This document shows, in pieces, positions 6,583 to 15,778 of a stretch of DNA of 64,000 nucleotides. The notes beneath the pieces are model-generated. The model was not told the DNA's origin and did not search any database. It was given only the letters and a program-made list of their open reading frames with translations. Origin of the DNA: Paraburkholderia phenazinium (GTDB taxonomy: Bacteria > Pseudomonadota > Gammaproteobacteria > Burkholderiales > Burkholderiaceae); contig NZ_FSRU01000002.1 in NCBI RefSeq assembly GCF_900142845.1, forward strand, positions 2,232,001-2,296,000. Direction: 5' to 3'. The translations under genes were made by a program, and so were the position numbers. The stretch's first letter is position 1, and every line of letters begins with the position of its first letter.

Positions 6583-8955
6583 TCAGTAATCGGCCCGTTC
6601 GCGATCGATACGCATCCCGCCGTCATGACGGTGATGCCCTTCCTCGCTTGGCCGTTCGCGCGCGATGCGCATCACGTCCGGATTGGTCCTGACGCGGCGC
6701 ATCACATTGGCAAGATGCACCCGGTCGCTGACCTGAATCACGAAGCGCAAAACGGTGGATTCCTGCGACAGGTCTTCGTCCATCGCGATGTGGACGATGT
6801 TCGCGTCGGCGGAAGTAATATCCGCCGCCACGCGGGCGAAGACGCCCTTGGTATTCTTAACGAGCACCTTCACCGCGACGTCGAACAGACGTCCGGGCTG
6901 CGGCGCCCATGCCACGTCGATCCAGCGGCCTGGGTCGCGCTTGTGGATGCGCTGGGCGACGCGGCAGTCGGTGGTATGGATGGCCATGCCGAGACCGATG
7001 CCGATATAGCCCATGATGTCGTCGCCCGGAATCGGCCGGCAGCAGGCCGATAGCTGGACGGACATGCCTTCCGTGCCGGTGATCACCACCGGCGGCGCAT
7101 GCGAGGTGTGGCCGGATTCGGAGCGCGGGCTGTCGTCGTCGGCGTCGCGGCCGCTCATCAGCACCTCGATGCGCTTGGCCATCACCGCTGCCACGCGCCG
7201 GCCGAGGCCGATGTCCGCGAAAATCTCCTGGCGGCTCTTGTTACCGGTCCACTGCACGAGCTTTTCCCACGCTTCCGGCGTCACATCCGACAGCGCGAGG
7301 TCGTAGCCCTTCAGCGCCTGGTCGACCAGCCGTTCGCCCAACTGCACCGACTCGTTCAGGCGCATCGTCTTCAGATAATGACGAATGGCCGAACGCGCTT
7401 TGCCGCTTCGCACAAAACCGAGCCAGGCCGGATTCGGCTTCGAATACGGTGCCGTGATCACTTCCACGATATCGCCGCTCTTCAGCTCGGTGCGCAGCGG
7501 CAGCAATTCATTGTTGATCTTCACCGCGACGCACTGGTTGCCCAGGTCGCTGTGGATCGAATACGCGAAGTCGAGCGCGGTCGCGCCGCGCGGCAACGCC
7601 ATGATCTTCGACTTCGGCGTGAACACGTAGACCGCGTCCGGGAACAGATCGATCTTGACGTGCTCGAGGAATTCGCTCGAATCGCCCGCTTCGCTCTGAA
7701 TATCGAGCAGCGACTTCAGCCACTGATGCGCGCGCTTTTGCACGTCGTTCAGGTCGGCGCCGCCGTTCTTGTACAGCCAGTGCGCCGCGACGCCCGCTTC
7801 GGCGATCTCGTGCATCTTGCGCGTGCGCACCTGAAACTCGATGGGTGCGCCGAACGGACCCACCAGCGTGGTATGCAGCGACTGGTAGCCGTTCACCTTC
7901 GGGATGGCGATGTAGTCCTTGAACTTGCCCGGCACCGGCTTATAGAGCGCATGCAGTGCGCCGATGCAGGTGTAGCACTCCAGCGCGCTCTCGACGACCA
8001 CGCGGAACCCGTACACGTCGAGCACCTGCGAGAACGACAACTGCTTGTCGCGCATCTTCTTGTAGATGCTGAAGATGGTTTTCTCGCGGCCGGTGACTTC
8101 GGCGTCGAGCTTCGCGTCCGCAATGGCGCGCTGCACCGACTCCAGAATCTTGCCGACCACTTCCCGCCGGTTGCCGCGCGCCGCCTTGACGGCTTTTTCG
8201 AGCGTGGCGTAGCGATGCGGGTTGAAGTTCGCGAAGCTCAGGTCCTGCAGCTCGCGGTAGGTATTGTTCAGACCGAGCCGGTGAGCGATCGGCGCGTAGA
8301 TATCCAGCGTTTCGCGTGCCACGCGGCGGCGCTTTTCCGGCGGCACCGCACCGAGGGTGCGCATGTTGTGCAGCCGGTCGGCCAGCTTGACGAGAATCAC
8401 CCGCACGTCGCGCGCCATCGCGAGCAGCATCTTGCGGAAATTCTCCGCCTGCGCCTCCTCGCGATTGCGAAACTCCATCTTGTCCAGTTTCGACAGGCCG
8501 TCGACCAGTTCCGCGACCTTCGCGCCGAAGCGCTCGGCGAGTTCGGCCTTGGTCACGCCCTGGTCTTCCATCACGTCATGCAGCAGCGCCGCCATGATCG
8601 ACTGGGCGTCGAGCTTCCAGCTGGCGCAGGTCTCCGCGACAGCAACCGGGTGCGTGATGTAGGGTTCGCCGCTCTGGCGATACTGGCCGAGGTGGGCCTC
8701 GTCGCTGAAGTGGAAGGCCGCCTTGACGTCCTTGATCTCTTCCGGCGACAGATAGCCGGACAAGGTGGTGGTCAGCTTGGCGATCGAAACGACGTCGTGC
8801 CGGCGCGGCTGCTCCGGCGTAGCGGTCGGCCCGAACAGATGGCGAAACGACTGTTCGAGGACCGCGTCGATGTACTTGCGTGCAGAAGCCGGTGAGTCGC
8901 CCTCGTGGGCTTCGTGCTCCACTTCCGTGACGGGGGGCGAGGGGTTGGTGCTCAT
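6583..8955 (-). CDS. spoT: Bifunctional (p)ppGpp synthetase/hydrolase SpoT (Rel/Spo family)
   Basis: About 790 residues in the full Rel/Spo order: HD hydrolase domain around residues 80-190 (H102 in PYITHPVAVAE, HD at 126-127 in ALLHDVMED), RelA-type synthetase around 270-390 (KMRDKQLSFSQVLDVYGFRV), TGS domain (DLFPDAVYVFTPKSKIMALP), then helical/zinc-finger-like and ACT domains (LSACCRPIPGDDIMGYI, ILVKNTKGVFARVAADI). The intact HD motif shows it can degrade (p)ppGpp. It sets alarmone levels in response to starvation. Start ATG 8955 has GGAGG at an ideal 5-bp spacing. It lies downstream of rpoZ and gmk, the conserved gmk-rpoZ-spoT order, and is probably co-transcribed with them. Confidence 0.96.
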   Translation of the reverse strand: MSTNPSPPVTEVEHEAHEGDSPASARKYIDAVLEQSFRHLFGPTATPEQPRRHDVVSIAKLTTTLSGYLSPEEIKDVKAAFHFSDEAHLGQYRQSGEPYITHPVAVAETCASWKLDAQSIMAALLHDVMEDQGVTKAELAERFGAKVAELVDGLSKLDKMEFRNREEAQAENFRKMLLAMARDVRVILVKLADRLHNMRTLGAVPPEKRRRVARETLDIYAPIAHRLGLNNTYRELQDLSFANFNPHRYATLEKAVKAARGNRREVVGKILESVQRAIADAKLDAEVTGREKTIFSIYKKMRDKQLSFSQVLDVYGFRVVVESALECYTCIGALHALYKPVPGKFKDYIAIPKVNGYQSLHTTLVGPFGAPIEFQVRTRKMHEIAEAGVAAHWLYKNGGADLNDVQKRAHQWLKSLLDIQSEAGDSSEFLEHVKIDLFPDAVYVFTPKSKIMALPRGATALDFAYSIHSDLGNQCVAVKINNELLPLRTELKSGDIVEVITAPYSKPNPAWLGFVRSGKARSAIRHYLKTMRLNESVQLGERLVDQALKGYDLALSDVTPEAWEKLVQWTGNKSRQEIFADIGLGRRVAAVMAKRIEVLMSGRDADDDSPRSESGHTSHAPPVVITGTEGMSVQLSACCRPIPGDDIMGYIGIGLGMAIHTTDCRVAQRIHKRDPGRWIDVAWAPQPGRLFDVAVKVLVKNTKGVFARVAADITSADANIVHIAMDEDLSQESTVLRFVIQVSDRVHLANVMRRVRTNPDVMRIARERPSEEGHHRHDGGMRIDRERADY

Positions 8956-9036
8956 ATTCGCCTCCGTATCGGGTTGGGCGCCGGTCTGCACGCGTGTGTT
9001 GAATTACATGGCAATCGAATACGGATGAAGCGTACC

Positions 9037-9240
9037 TTAGACCGGTACCTTCTTCAGCATTTCGACGCCAACCTGGCCTGCCGCGATTTCACGCAGCGCG
9101 ACAACGGTGGGCTTGTCGCGGCTTTCGATCTTCGGTGTGTGCCCTTGTGCGAGCTGGCGTGCGCGATAAGTTGCGGCAAGTGCCAGTTCGAAACGATTCG
9201 GGATCATTTTCAGACAGTCTTCGACGGTAATGCGGGCCAT
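9037..9240 (-). CDS. rpoZ: DNA-directed RNA polymerase omega subunit
   Basis: 67 residues with the invariant [31 protein letters not shown]-terminus, which wraps the beta-prime C-terminus, followed by the shorter betaproteobacterial tail ending KKVPV. Omega aids RNA polymerase assembly and forms part of one ppGpp-binding site, which fits its position 81 bp before spoT. It lies 60 bp after gmk on the same strand. Confidence 0.96.
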   Translation of the reverse strand: MARITVEDCLKMIPNRFELALAATYRARQLAQGHTPKIESRDKPTVVALREIAAGQVGVEMLKKVPV

Positions 9241-9300
9241 GTTGGGTTCCTTCTCAGTATGTTGCTTATTCTACCTTATGTGCTCGGTACCTCGCCGCGA

Positions 9301-9981
9301 TCACGCGTGCGGAAGGTGGATGCCAAGCTGCACAAAAAGGTCCGTGTGGCGTGCGTATTGGGAGGCGAAGCGCAAGCGCGTCGAAGCAACCAGACACTGC
9401 AGCTCCGCGAGTGCGCGGTCGAAGTTCTCGTTGATCACCACGTACTCCGCTTCAGCCGAGTGTGCGATCTCGCTACCGGCCGCCAGCAGGCGCCGCGTGA
9501 TCACGTTCGGTTCGTCCTGGCCGCGCTTTTTCAAACGCTCTGCGAGCGCTTCGAGCGAGGGCGGCAGAATGAAAATTTCGACTGCATTGCGAAACTGCTT
9601 TTTGACCTGTTGCGCGCCCTGCCAGTCGATTTCGAGCAGGACGTCATGGCCGCTTTTCATCTGCTCTTCGATCCACAGACGCGAGGTCGCATAGTAGTTG
9701 CCATGCACCTCGGCGCTTTCGAGGAACTCGCCCTCGGCGTGGCGCTTCAGGAAATCGTCGACAGTCGTGAAGTGGTAATGCTCGCCGTCCTTCTCCTTCG
9801 GACGCGGTGGGCGCGTCGTGTAGGAGATCGACAGGCGGATCGCCTCGTCGCGCGCGAGCAGCGCGTTGACGAGCGTCGACTTGCCCGCGCCCGAAGGCGC
9901 GACCACCATGAACAGGTTGCCGGGATAAGCACCGGCGTAGGGATTGCGCGGTGCGCTGCTTTCGCGTGTGTGGTCGGTCAT
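9301..9981 (-). CDS. gmk: Guanylate kinase
   Basis: 226 residues. The P-loop APSGAGKST is at about residues 28-36, followed by the GMP-binding motifs [21 protein letters not shown] and the [10 protein letters not shown] segment, then the lid and [10 protein letters not shown] helix. It phosphorylates GMP to GDP in the cytosol, supplying GTP and, indirectly, the alarmone substrate used by the neighbouring spoT product. A 20-residue N-terminal extension precedes the core. Start ATG 9981 is 30 bp after the yicC stop, which suggests an operon yicC-gmk-rpoZ-spoT. Confidence 0.96.
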   Translation of the reverse strand: MTDHTRESSAPRNPYAGAYPGNLFMVVAPSGAGKSTLVNALLARDEAIRLSISYTTRPPRPKEKDGEHYHFTTVDDFLKRHAEGEFLESAEVHGNYYATSRLWIEEQMKSGHDVLLEIDWQGAQQVKKQFRNAVEIFILPPSLEALAERLKKRGQDEPNVITRRLLAAGSEIAHSAEAEYVVINENFDRALAELQCLVASTRLRFASQYARHTDLFVQLGIHLPHA

Positions 9982-10011
9982 TGCAATCGTTGTCCGAGAG
10001 TGGCTCGAAGA

Positions 10012-10935
10012 TTACTCCAGATTTTGTACCTGCTCGCGCATCTGTTCGATGAGCAGCTTCAGGGTCATCGACGAATCCGCCAGTTCCTTCGCGGCCGCCT
10101 TCGAGCCGAGCGTGTTCGCTTCGCGATTGAGCTCCTGCATCATGAAGTCGAGGCGCTTGCCCACCTTGCCGCCCTTTTCGATCACGTGACGCGTTTCGTT
10201 CAGGTGAGCGGTCAGACGCGACAGCTCTTCCGTGATGTCGATGCGGATGCCGTACATCGTCACTTCCTGACGGATACGCTCGGCGATTTCCTCGCGCGAG
10301 ATGCTGGTCGTCGCCGTGTCCGGCACGGCGATGCCGAGCGCTTCCTGCAGACGCTCGACAATTTTCTGTTGATGCCGGGTGATCAGTTCCGGCACCAGCG
10401 GCGTGATCCTGGCGACGATCGCTTCCATCTCCGTGACGTTGGCGAGCAGCATCGTCGCCAGTTGGGCGCCTTCGCGGCCGCGCACGTCGATCAGATCGCC
10501 AATCGCCTGCTTGCCGCACGCCAGCACCGCGTCGCGCAACAGATCCGCGGCCACGCCGCTCTCGGCCAGCACGCCCGGCCAGCGCAGGATCTCGCCGGTG
10601 CGCAGGCGGCCGGCTTCCGGAAACGCGTTCACAACCGCGCGTTCCAGCAGCGCCAGTTGGCCGAGCGCCTCATGATTGATCGCGCCGGCGTTAGCCGACT
10701 GTTCGCTACGCTGCAGATTGATACGGATATCCACCTTGCCGCGCGAGAGCTTGTTCATCAGCATTTCGCGCAAGGTCGGCTCGCAGACCCGCACGTCTTC
10801 GGGCATCCGGAAGTTCAGATCGAGGAAGCGCGAGTTCACCGTGCGCAGTTCGACCGATACGCTCACGCCGCCGTTGCCTGAGGCCGCTGCGAGTTCGCGC
10901 GTGGCGCTCGCATAGCCAGTCATGCTGTAGATCAT
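10012..10935 (-). CDS. yicC: YicC family endoribonuclease-like protein
   Basis: About 307 residues with the YicC N-terminus MIYSMTGYASATREL, the central VNSRFLDLNFRMPEDVR, and the C-terminal DUF1732 block ending in KRLDFMMQELNREANTLGSKA. YicC proteins are reported RNases acting on small RNAs in enterobacteria; that role is not shown here. Two adjacent ATG codons (10938 and 10935) are possible; I chose the one giving the family start MIYSMTGYA. It is divergent from rph, a widely conserved neighbour. Confidence 0.92.
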   Translation of the reverse strand: MIYSMTGYASATRELAAASGNGGVSVSVELRTVNSRFLDLNFRMPEDVRVCEPTLREMLMNKLSRGKVDIRINLQRSEQSANAGAINHEALGQLALLERAVVNAFPEAGRLRTGEILRWPGVLAESGVAADLLRDAVLACGKQAIGDLIDVRGREGAQLATMLLANVTEMEAIVARITPLVPELITRHQQKIVERLQEALGIAVPDTATTSISREEIAERIRQEVTMYGIRIDITEELSRLTAHLNETRHVIEKGGKVGKRLDFMMQELNREANTLGSKAAAKELADSSMTLKLLIEQMREQVQNLE

Positions 10936-11174
10936 CATTTGTCTCGCGATGGAGGCCATGCCGTTGAGCGGCTGGCCGGAAGAGTCGAATCGCCCGGCGT
11001 GTACGAGACGCGGGGCGGGGAAGCCGCATTATCCCATTTTTGGCGGGATGCCCCGCCGTACGCGGATCGGGCCTCCCCGGCAGCGTACGCTGGAGCGCAC
11101 AAGGAGCCGCCCCGCGCGATCAGCGGTAAAATCCACGTTTCCCTCCCGCACTCTCTCCACACCGATCCCCAACG

Positions 11175-11927
11175 ATGAACGACACCACCGCATTTTCCAA
11201 AGGCCGCCCCAGCGGCCGCCGCGCCGACCAGTTGCGCGACGTGCGCATCACGCGCCACTATACGAAGCATGCGGAGGGCTCGGTGCTGGTCGAATTCGGC
11301 GACACCAAGGTGATCTGCACGGCGAGCATCGCCGAAAGCGTGCCCGGCTTCCTGCGCGATCGCGGCCAGGGCTGGTTGACGGCTGAATACGGCATGCTGC
11401 CGCGTGCCACCAACACCCGCAACGACCGCGAAGCCGCGCGCGGCAAGCAGACCGGCCGCACCCAGGAAATCCAGCGGCTGATCGGCCGCGCGCTGCGCTC
11501 GGTGTTCGACCTCGAGAAGCTCGGCCAACGCACGATGAACATCGATTGCGACGTCATCCAGGCCGACGGCGGCACGCGCACGGCCAGCATCACCGGCGCG
11601 TTCGTAGCGGCGCACGACGCGGTGACGAAGCTGCTCGCCAGCGGCAAGATCGAGCGCTCGCCGATTACGGACTTCGTGGCGGCGATTTCGGTGGGCGTCT
11701 ACAACGGCCTGCCGGTGCTCGATCTCGACTACGACGAAGACTCGCAGTGCGACACGGACATGAACGTGGTGATGACCGGTGCAGGCGGCTTCGTGGAAGT
11801 CCAGGGAACGGCCGAGGGCACGCCGTTCTCGCGCGACGAGATGAACACGCTGCTCGATCTCGCGCGCGACGGCATCAGCACGCTGGTCGCGAAACAGAAG
11901 GCAGCGCTGGAGTGGCAGGGTGAATGA
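11175..11927 (+). CDS. rph: Ribonuclease PH
   Basis: 250 residues, full length for the phosphate-dependent 3'-5' exoribonuclease that trims tRNA 3' ends. It has the start [26 protein letters not shown], the phosphate/RNA-binding segment [31 protein letters not shown], and the C-terminal [17 protein letters not shown]. The CDS overlaps the following rdgB start by 8 bp, so translation is probably coupled. It is the first gene of an rph-rdgB-hemW operon. Confidence 0.97.
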   Translation: MNDTTAFSKGRPSGRRADQLRDVRITRHYTKHAEGSVLVEFGDTKVICTASIAESVPGFLRDRGQGWLTAEYGMLPRATNTRNDREAARGKQTGRTQEIQRLIGRALRSVFDLEKLGQRTMNIDCDVIQADGGTRTASITGAFVAAHDAVTKLLASGKIERSPITDFVAAISVGVYNGLPVLDLDYDEDSQCDTDMNVVMTGAGGFVEVQGTAEGTPFSRDEMNTLLDLARDGISTLVAKQKAALEWQGE

Positions 11928-12594
11928 TCGTCAAGGCGCCGGCGGCGCGGCTTCGCAGGCTTCAGGGGCTGCGCGGGGCGCAGCCCCTGGTTCGCTCGGC
12001 AAGGTGGTGCTGGCCTCGAACAATGCGGGCAAGCTGCGCGAGTTCGCGGCCCTGCTGGACGCGGCCGGCATCGAACTGATTCCGCAAGGCGCGCTCAACG
12101 TGCCCGAAGCGGAGGAGCCGTATCCGACCTTCGTGGAGAACGCGCTGACAAAGGCGCGTCATGCGGCGAGGCTCACCGGCTTGCCGGCACTCGCCGACGA
12201 TTCGGGACTCTGCGTGCGGGCACTGCGTGGCGCACCCGGCGTGTATTCGGCGCGCTACGCGCAACGGGCCGGCGGCCCGAAGAGCGACGCGGCGAACAAT
12301 GCGCATCTCGTCGGGCAACTGCAAGGCGAGGCCGACCGTCGCGCCTACTATTTCTGCGCACTCGTCCTCGTGCGCCACGCTGACGACCCCGAGCCGCTGA
12401 TCGCCGAAGGCCGCTGGCCAGGACAGATCATCGACGTGCCGCGCGGCGCGCATGGCTTCGGCTACGATCCGCACTTTTTCCTGCCGGAGCTGGACGCCAC
12501 CGCGGCCGAACTCGACCCGGCGGTGAAAAACACCAGCAGCCATCGCGCGATCGCGCTGCGGCAACTGCTCGCGCGTCTGACGGAGGAAGCGTGA
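11920..12594 (+). CDS. rdgB: XTP/dITP diphosphatase (non-canonical purine NTP pyrophosphatase)
   Basis: 224 residues of the Ham1/RdgB family. The substrate-binding start is [19 protein letters not shown] (from about residue 28), followed by [27 protein letters not shown], with the catalytic Asp, and [15 protein letters not shown]. It hydrolyses ITP, dITP and XTP to monophosphates and so keeps deaminated purines out of nucleic acids. The first 27 residues are a low-complexity Gly/Ala-rich extension. The start is GTG 11920, overlapping the rph stop by 8 bp; a start further inside cannot be excluded. Confidence 0.94.
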   Translation: MNDRQGAGGAASQASGAARGAAPGSLGKVVLASNNAGKLREFAALLDAAGIELIPQGALNVPEAEEPYPTFVENALTKARHAARLTGLPALADDSGLCVRALRGAPGVYSARYAQRAGGPKSDAANNAHLVGQLQGEADRRAYYFCALVLVRHADDPEPLIAEGRWPGQIIDVPRGAHGFGYDPHFFLPELDATAAELDPAVKNTSSHRAIALRQLLARLTEEA

Positions 12595-13820
12595 TTCCCA
12601 TCCAGCCCGCCGGCCAGAGCGGCGCCGGGGTGATCAAGGCGTTCACGGCGCCGGGCCGCATCCATCTGACGTCCCTGCCGCCGCTGGCGCTTTACGTGCA
12701 TTTCCCGTGGTGCGTGCGCAAGTGTCCGTACTGCGATTTCAACTCGCACGAGTGGAAAGGCGATGCGTTCCCGGAGACCGAGTACCTCGACGCGTTGCGC
12801 ACCGATCTCGAACTGGCGCTGCCGCTCGTGTGGGGACGCCAGGTGCATACGGTGTTCATCGGCGGTGGGACGCCCAGCCTGCTGTCGGCGGCGGGACTCG
12901 ACCGGCTGCTCTCCGACGTGCGCGCACTGCTGCCGCTCGACGCCGACGCCGAGATCACGCTCGAGGCCAACCCCGGCACCTTCGAGGCGGACAAGTTCGC
13001 ACAGTTTCGTGCGAGCGGGGTGAACCGGTTGTCCGTGGGGATCCAGAGTTTCAACGAGGCGCATCTGAAGGCGCTCGGGCGGATCCACGACGCGGCGCAG
13101 GCGCGCCATGCCGTAGAGGTCGCGGCTACCACCTTCGACAACTTCAATCTCGACCTGATGTTCGCGCTGCCACGGCAAACGCTCGCGGAGTGCCAGGCGG
13201 ATATCGAAACCGCGTTGTCGTTTGCGCCGCCGCATCTTTCGCTGTACCACCTGACGCTCGAGCCGAACACGCTGTTTGCGAAATTCCCGCCGCCGCTGCC
13301 GGACGACGATTCGTCCGCCGACATGCAGGACTGGATTCACGAGCGCACCGCAGAGGCCGGTTACGGACGCTATGAGGTGTCGGCGTATGCGCAGCCGCAT
13401 CGTCAGAGCCAGCACAACCTCAACTACTGGCGCTTTGGCGACTACCTGGGCATCGGCGCCGGCGCGCATACGAAGCTGTCGTTTCCGAACCGCATCCTGC
13501 GGCAGATGCGCTACAAGCATCCGACCACTTTCATCGAACAGGCCAAAGCCGGTACACCCGTGCATGAAGAGCACGAAGTCACGCCGCGCGATCTGCCGTT
13601 CGAATTCATGTTGAACGCGTTGCGGCTCGTGGAGGGGTTTCCCGTGCATCGGTTCATCGAACGTACGGGCATGTCAATGACGTCGATCGAACCAGCGTTG
13701 CAGGAAGCGGAACAGCGTGGCCTGATCGTGCGGGATTACGAAAAGATCGCACCGACGGCGCTTGGGCAAGCTTTTCTGAACGATCTGCAGGGGCTGTTTC
13801 TGAAAGACCCTGAGCCGTAA
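12591..13820 (+). CDS. hemW: HemW, radical SAM haem chaperone (CPO-like)
   Basis: 409 residues. The radical-SAM cluster motif CVRKCPYC is at residues 41-48 (C41, C45, C48) after ALYVHFPW. It continues with FIGGGTPSLL, EITLEANPGTFE and NRLSVGIQSFN, then the HemN C-terminal domain (GIGAGAHTKLSF). The spacing with a single SAM-type cluster and no extra N-terminal region fits HemW and not coproporphyrinogen dehydrogenase HemN. HemW handles haem insertion into membrane enzymes. The start is GTG 12591, overlapping the rdgB TGA by 4 bp with a GGAGGA ribosome binding site, so it is tightly coupled. Confidence 0.93.
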   Translation: MIPIQPAGQSGAGVIKAFTAPGRIHLTSLPPLALYVHFPWCVRKCPYCDFNSHEWKGDAFPETEYLDALRTDLELALPLVWGRQVHTVFIGGGTPSLLSAAGLDRLLSDVRALLPLDADAEITLEANPGTFEADKFAQFRASGVNRLSVGIQSFNEAHLKALGRIHDAAQARHAVEVAATTFDNFNLDLMFALPRQTLAECQADIETALSFAPPHLSLYHLTLEPNTLFAKFPPPLPDDDSSADMQDWIHERTAEAGYGRYEVSAYAQPHRQSQHNLNYWRFGDYLGIGAGAHTKLSFPNRILRQMRYKHPTTFIEQAKAGTPVHEEHEVTPRDLPFEFMLNALRLVEGFPVHRFIERTGMSMTSIEPALQEAEQRGLIVRDYEKIAPTALGQAFLNDLQGLFLKDPEP

Positions 13821-13845
13821 CTTCGCAGTGATTTTGCGTGCGGAG

Positions 13846-13876
13846 TTGCCGGGGCGGGGAGATTTCAGGTTACAAT
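13846..13876 (+). promoter_or_regulatory. Probable promoter of tRNA-Ser(UGA)
   Basis: TTGCCG (13846-13851) and TACAAT (13871-13876) are separated by 19 bp, just ahead of the tRNA. The -10 is good and the spacing is long. Confidence 0.4.
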
Positions 13877-13885
13877 TTCGGGCTT

Positions 13886-13975
13886 GGAGGTGTGGCCGAG
13901 CGGTTTAAGGCACCGGTCTTGAAAACCGGCGAAGGAGCAATCCTTCCGTGAGTTCGAATCTCACCGCCTCCGCCA
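13886..13975 (+). tRNA. tRNA-Ser (anticodon UGA)
   Basis: A 90-nt class II tRNA with acceptor arms GGAGGTG/CGCCTCC, the anticodon stem CCGGT/ACCGG enclosing CTTGAAA, a long variable arm (GAAGGAGCAATCCTTC) and an encoded CCA. It reads UCA/UCG serine codons. Phage-like genes follow, and tRNA 3' ends are common integration sites. Confidence 0.98.
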
Positions 13976-13979
13976 TAAC

Positions 13980-14016
13980 ATCCCGCTTGGGCTCATGCCG
14001 TTAGAGCGGGATTTTT
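13980..14016 (+). terminator. Terminator of tRNA-Ser(UGA)
   Basis: Stem ATCCCGCT/AGCGGGAT with a 17-nt internal segment followed by five T, 4 bp after the tRNA. Confidence 0.75.
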
Positions 14017-14143
14017 GCTTTCTGAGCGACTCACTCATACCCACGCTGTTGTCGCAAGCGTACTGCGCTCTACTCTGCTTCGCACTGCGGTCGCAATACC
14101 GCAAACAAGGTTAGCGAATCGAGCAAGCGGGGCGCAAGAAAAT

Positions 14144-14166
14144 AAAAAAGCCACCGTCAGGTGGCT
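14144..14166 (-). terminator. Leftward intrinsic terminator
   Basis: Perfect 7-bp stem AGCCACC/GGTGGCT with a 4-nt loop followed by six T on the minus strand. It implies a leftward transcription unit immediately to its right, where only degenerate ORFs remain. Confidence 0.75.
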
Positions 14167-14172
14167 CTAACA

Positions 14173-14430
14173 TTACTTTCGAAGACGCCGGTTGGTGCGC
14201 ACGCGCTCCCTTTCGGCCCGCGCGCGAAACCAACGGTGCCGAACGTCTAATCTGACTTCTTCGCCTTTAGGTGGGAAACGAGAACGTATTTCTCCCCGTC
14301 GCCCACTGCTCCGTCAAATACCGGCCGAAGATTCATACCGTGGGTGCTCTTTCAATGCCTTGTCGGTCTTGAATACAAATACCGGCTCCCGCATCTCCGC
14401 AGGAAAACCGCACGAACGAACCTGCGGCCT
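14173..14430 (-). pseudogene. Degenerate leftward gene (phage or accessory remnant)
   Basis: Read leftwards, one frame gives a protein-like stretch EMREPVFVFKTDKALKEHPRY and stops at TGA. The same frame continues after that stop into RLDVRHRWFRARAERERV and ends NRRLRK-TAA just before the terminator. A second frame starting at ATG 14336 gives VFDGAVGDGEKYVLVSHLK and ends at 14247. Alternating protein-like pieces in different frames, ahead of an intrinsic terminator, suggest a gene broken by a stop and/or frameshifts. I do not recognise the family with confidence. Rightward ORFs over the same stretch look like shadows. Confidence 0.35.
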
Positions 14431-14495
14431 TGGCGCGAACGGTCTGGCGACAATGCCCGATTAGGGATGCCGCCACAAAAATTTGCTACGTCGCC

Positions 14496-14615
14496 TCATA
14501 CGCCGAAAGAAACTCCTGGGATTCGGGCAATGTCCCGCCGTGACGACTCCGGCTCGAATGTCATGTGTCGCTCGTCGCGGCGGCAGAACATATAACAGCG
14601 CCGCGCATCAATCAT
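14496..14615 (-). CDS. Possible small ORF or gene fragment, 39 residues
   Basis: ATG 14615 opens a frame starting MIDARRCYMFCRRDERHMTF and ending at TGA 14498-14496. The protein-like sequence also extends in frame upstream of the ATG (REGRLAEL). An alternative frame over its end reads SQEFLSAYEAT before a stop. Together with the neighbouring remnant this looks like decayed leftward phage or plasmid genes. It is a weak call based only on composition. Confidence 0.25.
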   Translation of the reverse strand: MIDARRCYMFCRRDERHMTFEPESSRRDIARIPGVSFGV

Positions 14616-14785
14616 CAGTTCTGCCAACCTACCTTCGCGGCGATGATACCGAAGCGGAAAGCGAAGAAGGTCAAAATCCGTAAAACCTCAATCGGCGCCA
14701 CTCGATAGTCGTTTTTCAGACTTTTCTCATATTTCTCGAGCGGGCTAATCGTTTATCTTGCCCAGGCAAAACACTCGGAGATAGA
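14616..14785. other. Region upstream of the DUF1376 gene
   Basis: Lower GC than the core genome. It must contain the rightward promoter of the DUF1376 gene. A CTCGGAGATAGA ribosome-binding region ends just before ATG 14786. No other gene is supported. Confidence 0.35.
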
Positions 14786-15553
14786 ATGAAAAATAGCAGT
14801 CCTACGCTTATCCCGTCCTGCTCGTCGGTTCCGGATCGAACTACAACCATTGAGGCAACAGCGACGGCAAGCACGGCCGAACTACCCGAACCCCTTACGC
14901 CAACCGAATGCGACCTGCGCGACATCCCCTGCATGCCGCTCGATGTCACCCGCCTGCGCGATTCCGACAGAGCTGCCGACGAAAGTCCAGCCGCGCGCTG
15001 GGCCGGCATCCTGCTGTGGTGCGCCGCGTGGCATCAGGTGCCGGCCACGTCACTGCCTGACGACAACGAATGGCTCGCCAAGCGCGCGAATTACTGGCAT
15101 CGCGGCAAGATCGACAAGGATTGGTCCGCAATCCGCGCGGGCGCACTGCGTGGCTGGATCAAATGCAGCGACGGGCGTTTGTACCACCCCGTCATCGCAG
15201 AAAAGGCACGCGCGGCGTGGAGTTCGAAACTCAAGCAGCGCTTCAAGACGCTGCGCGCACGCATCAAAAGGCGCGGCCAAAGACAGCACATCGAATACGA
15301 TGAACCCGATTTCGACGAGCGGCTGTCGTCAGGCTGTCCCCAAGGACATCCGTTGGCGCCTCCAGAGACCGGACCCCGAAGACAATGTTCTCCGGACGAA
15401 AAGAACGGCCCGCCAAGACAAGCCGGCGACGTACCCAGCGAAACATCGACCAAAGGAGCGAACGAAGTCACCCTTAGAACCATGGCGACTGACGGCGGCA
15501 TAGAGGTGCACGTCCGCGCAAGCGCAGTCCCGAGGGTAAAGACACCGCGATGA
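14786..15553 (+). CDS. DUF1376 (YdaU-like) phage replication-type protein
   Basis: 255 residues. After a low-complexity Thr/Ala/Pro-rich N-terminus, residues about 44-150 match the DUF1376 pattern of phage and prophage proteins: DIPCMPLDVTRLRDSD, an ILLWCAAWHQVPATSLPDD helix, then ALRGWIKCSDGRLYHPVIAEKA and a basic helix (KLKQRFKTLRARIKRR). Such proteins sit at the phage replication-O position and have a helical winged-helix-like N-domain. The last 90 residues are poorly structured. A GGAGA motif precedes ATG. It overlaps the next small ORF by ATGA, the remnant of a phage operon. Confidence 0.65.
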   Translation: MKNSSPTLIPSCSSVPDRTTTIEATATASTAELPEPLTPTECDLRDIPCMPLDVTRLRDSDRAADESPAARWAGILLWCAAWHQVPATSLPDDNEWLAKRANYWHRGKIDKDWSAIRAGALRGWIKCSDGRLYHPVIAEKARAAWSSKLKQRFKTLRARIKRRGQRQHIEYDEPDFDERLSSGCPQGHPLAPPETGPRRQCSPDEKNGPPRQAGDVPSETSTKGANEVTLRTMATDGGIEVHVRASAVPRVKTPR

Positions 15554-15621
15554 ACACCTCCGCCATTAAAGACGTTGGTGACGAGGCGTCGCAACCATCC
15601 CAGGAAGCGGCCAACGGTTGA
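15550..15621 (+). pseudogene. Truncated ATGA-coupled phage ORF
   Basis: ATG 15550 overlaps the preceding stop as ATGA and opens a 23-codon frame (MNTSAIKDVGDEASQPSQ...) ending in TGA. The same frame stays open after that TGA with a protein-like stretch (LRKRLVLASDSNWVVSLASD) before TAG near 15767. This suggests a second phage gene whose start survives but which is broken by a stop and then cut off. Confidence 0.35.
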
Positions 15622-15778
15622 CGACAGGCACAGCGCGCTTGCCCGAGAAGCATAGACGCAACGTCGCGCGTTCATGCAAGCGCGCTCCGAAAACGTCTGG
15701 TGCTGGCGTCAGATAGCAACTGGGTCGTCTCTCTTGCGTCGGACATCGACGCGACCACAAGAGTATAGAAAATCAATC

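Noticed and set aside
7099..10881. Two very long rightward open frames (598 and 658 codons) opposite spoT, rpoZ, gmk and yicC
   Set aside because: They are antisense to well-defined genes, are rich in Arg/His/Gln/Ala with no recognisable domain, and arise from GC-rich third codon positions on the other strand.
14192..14683. Three rightward frames of 66-90 codons after tRNA-Ser(UGA)
   Set aside because: Arg/Ser-rich composition and no ribosome binding sites. The leftward frames of the same stretch read more like protein and end at a leftward terminator.
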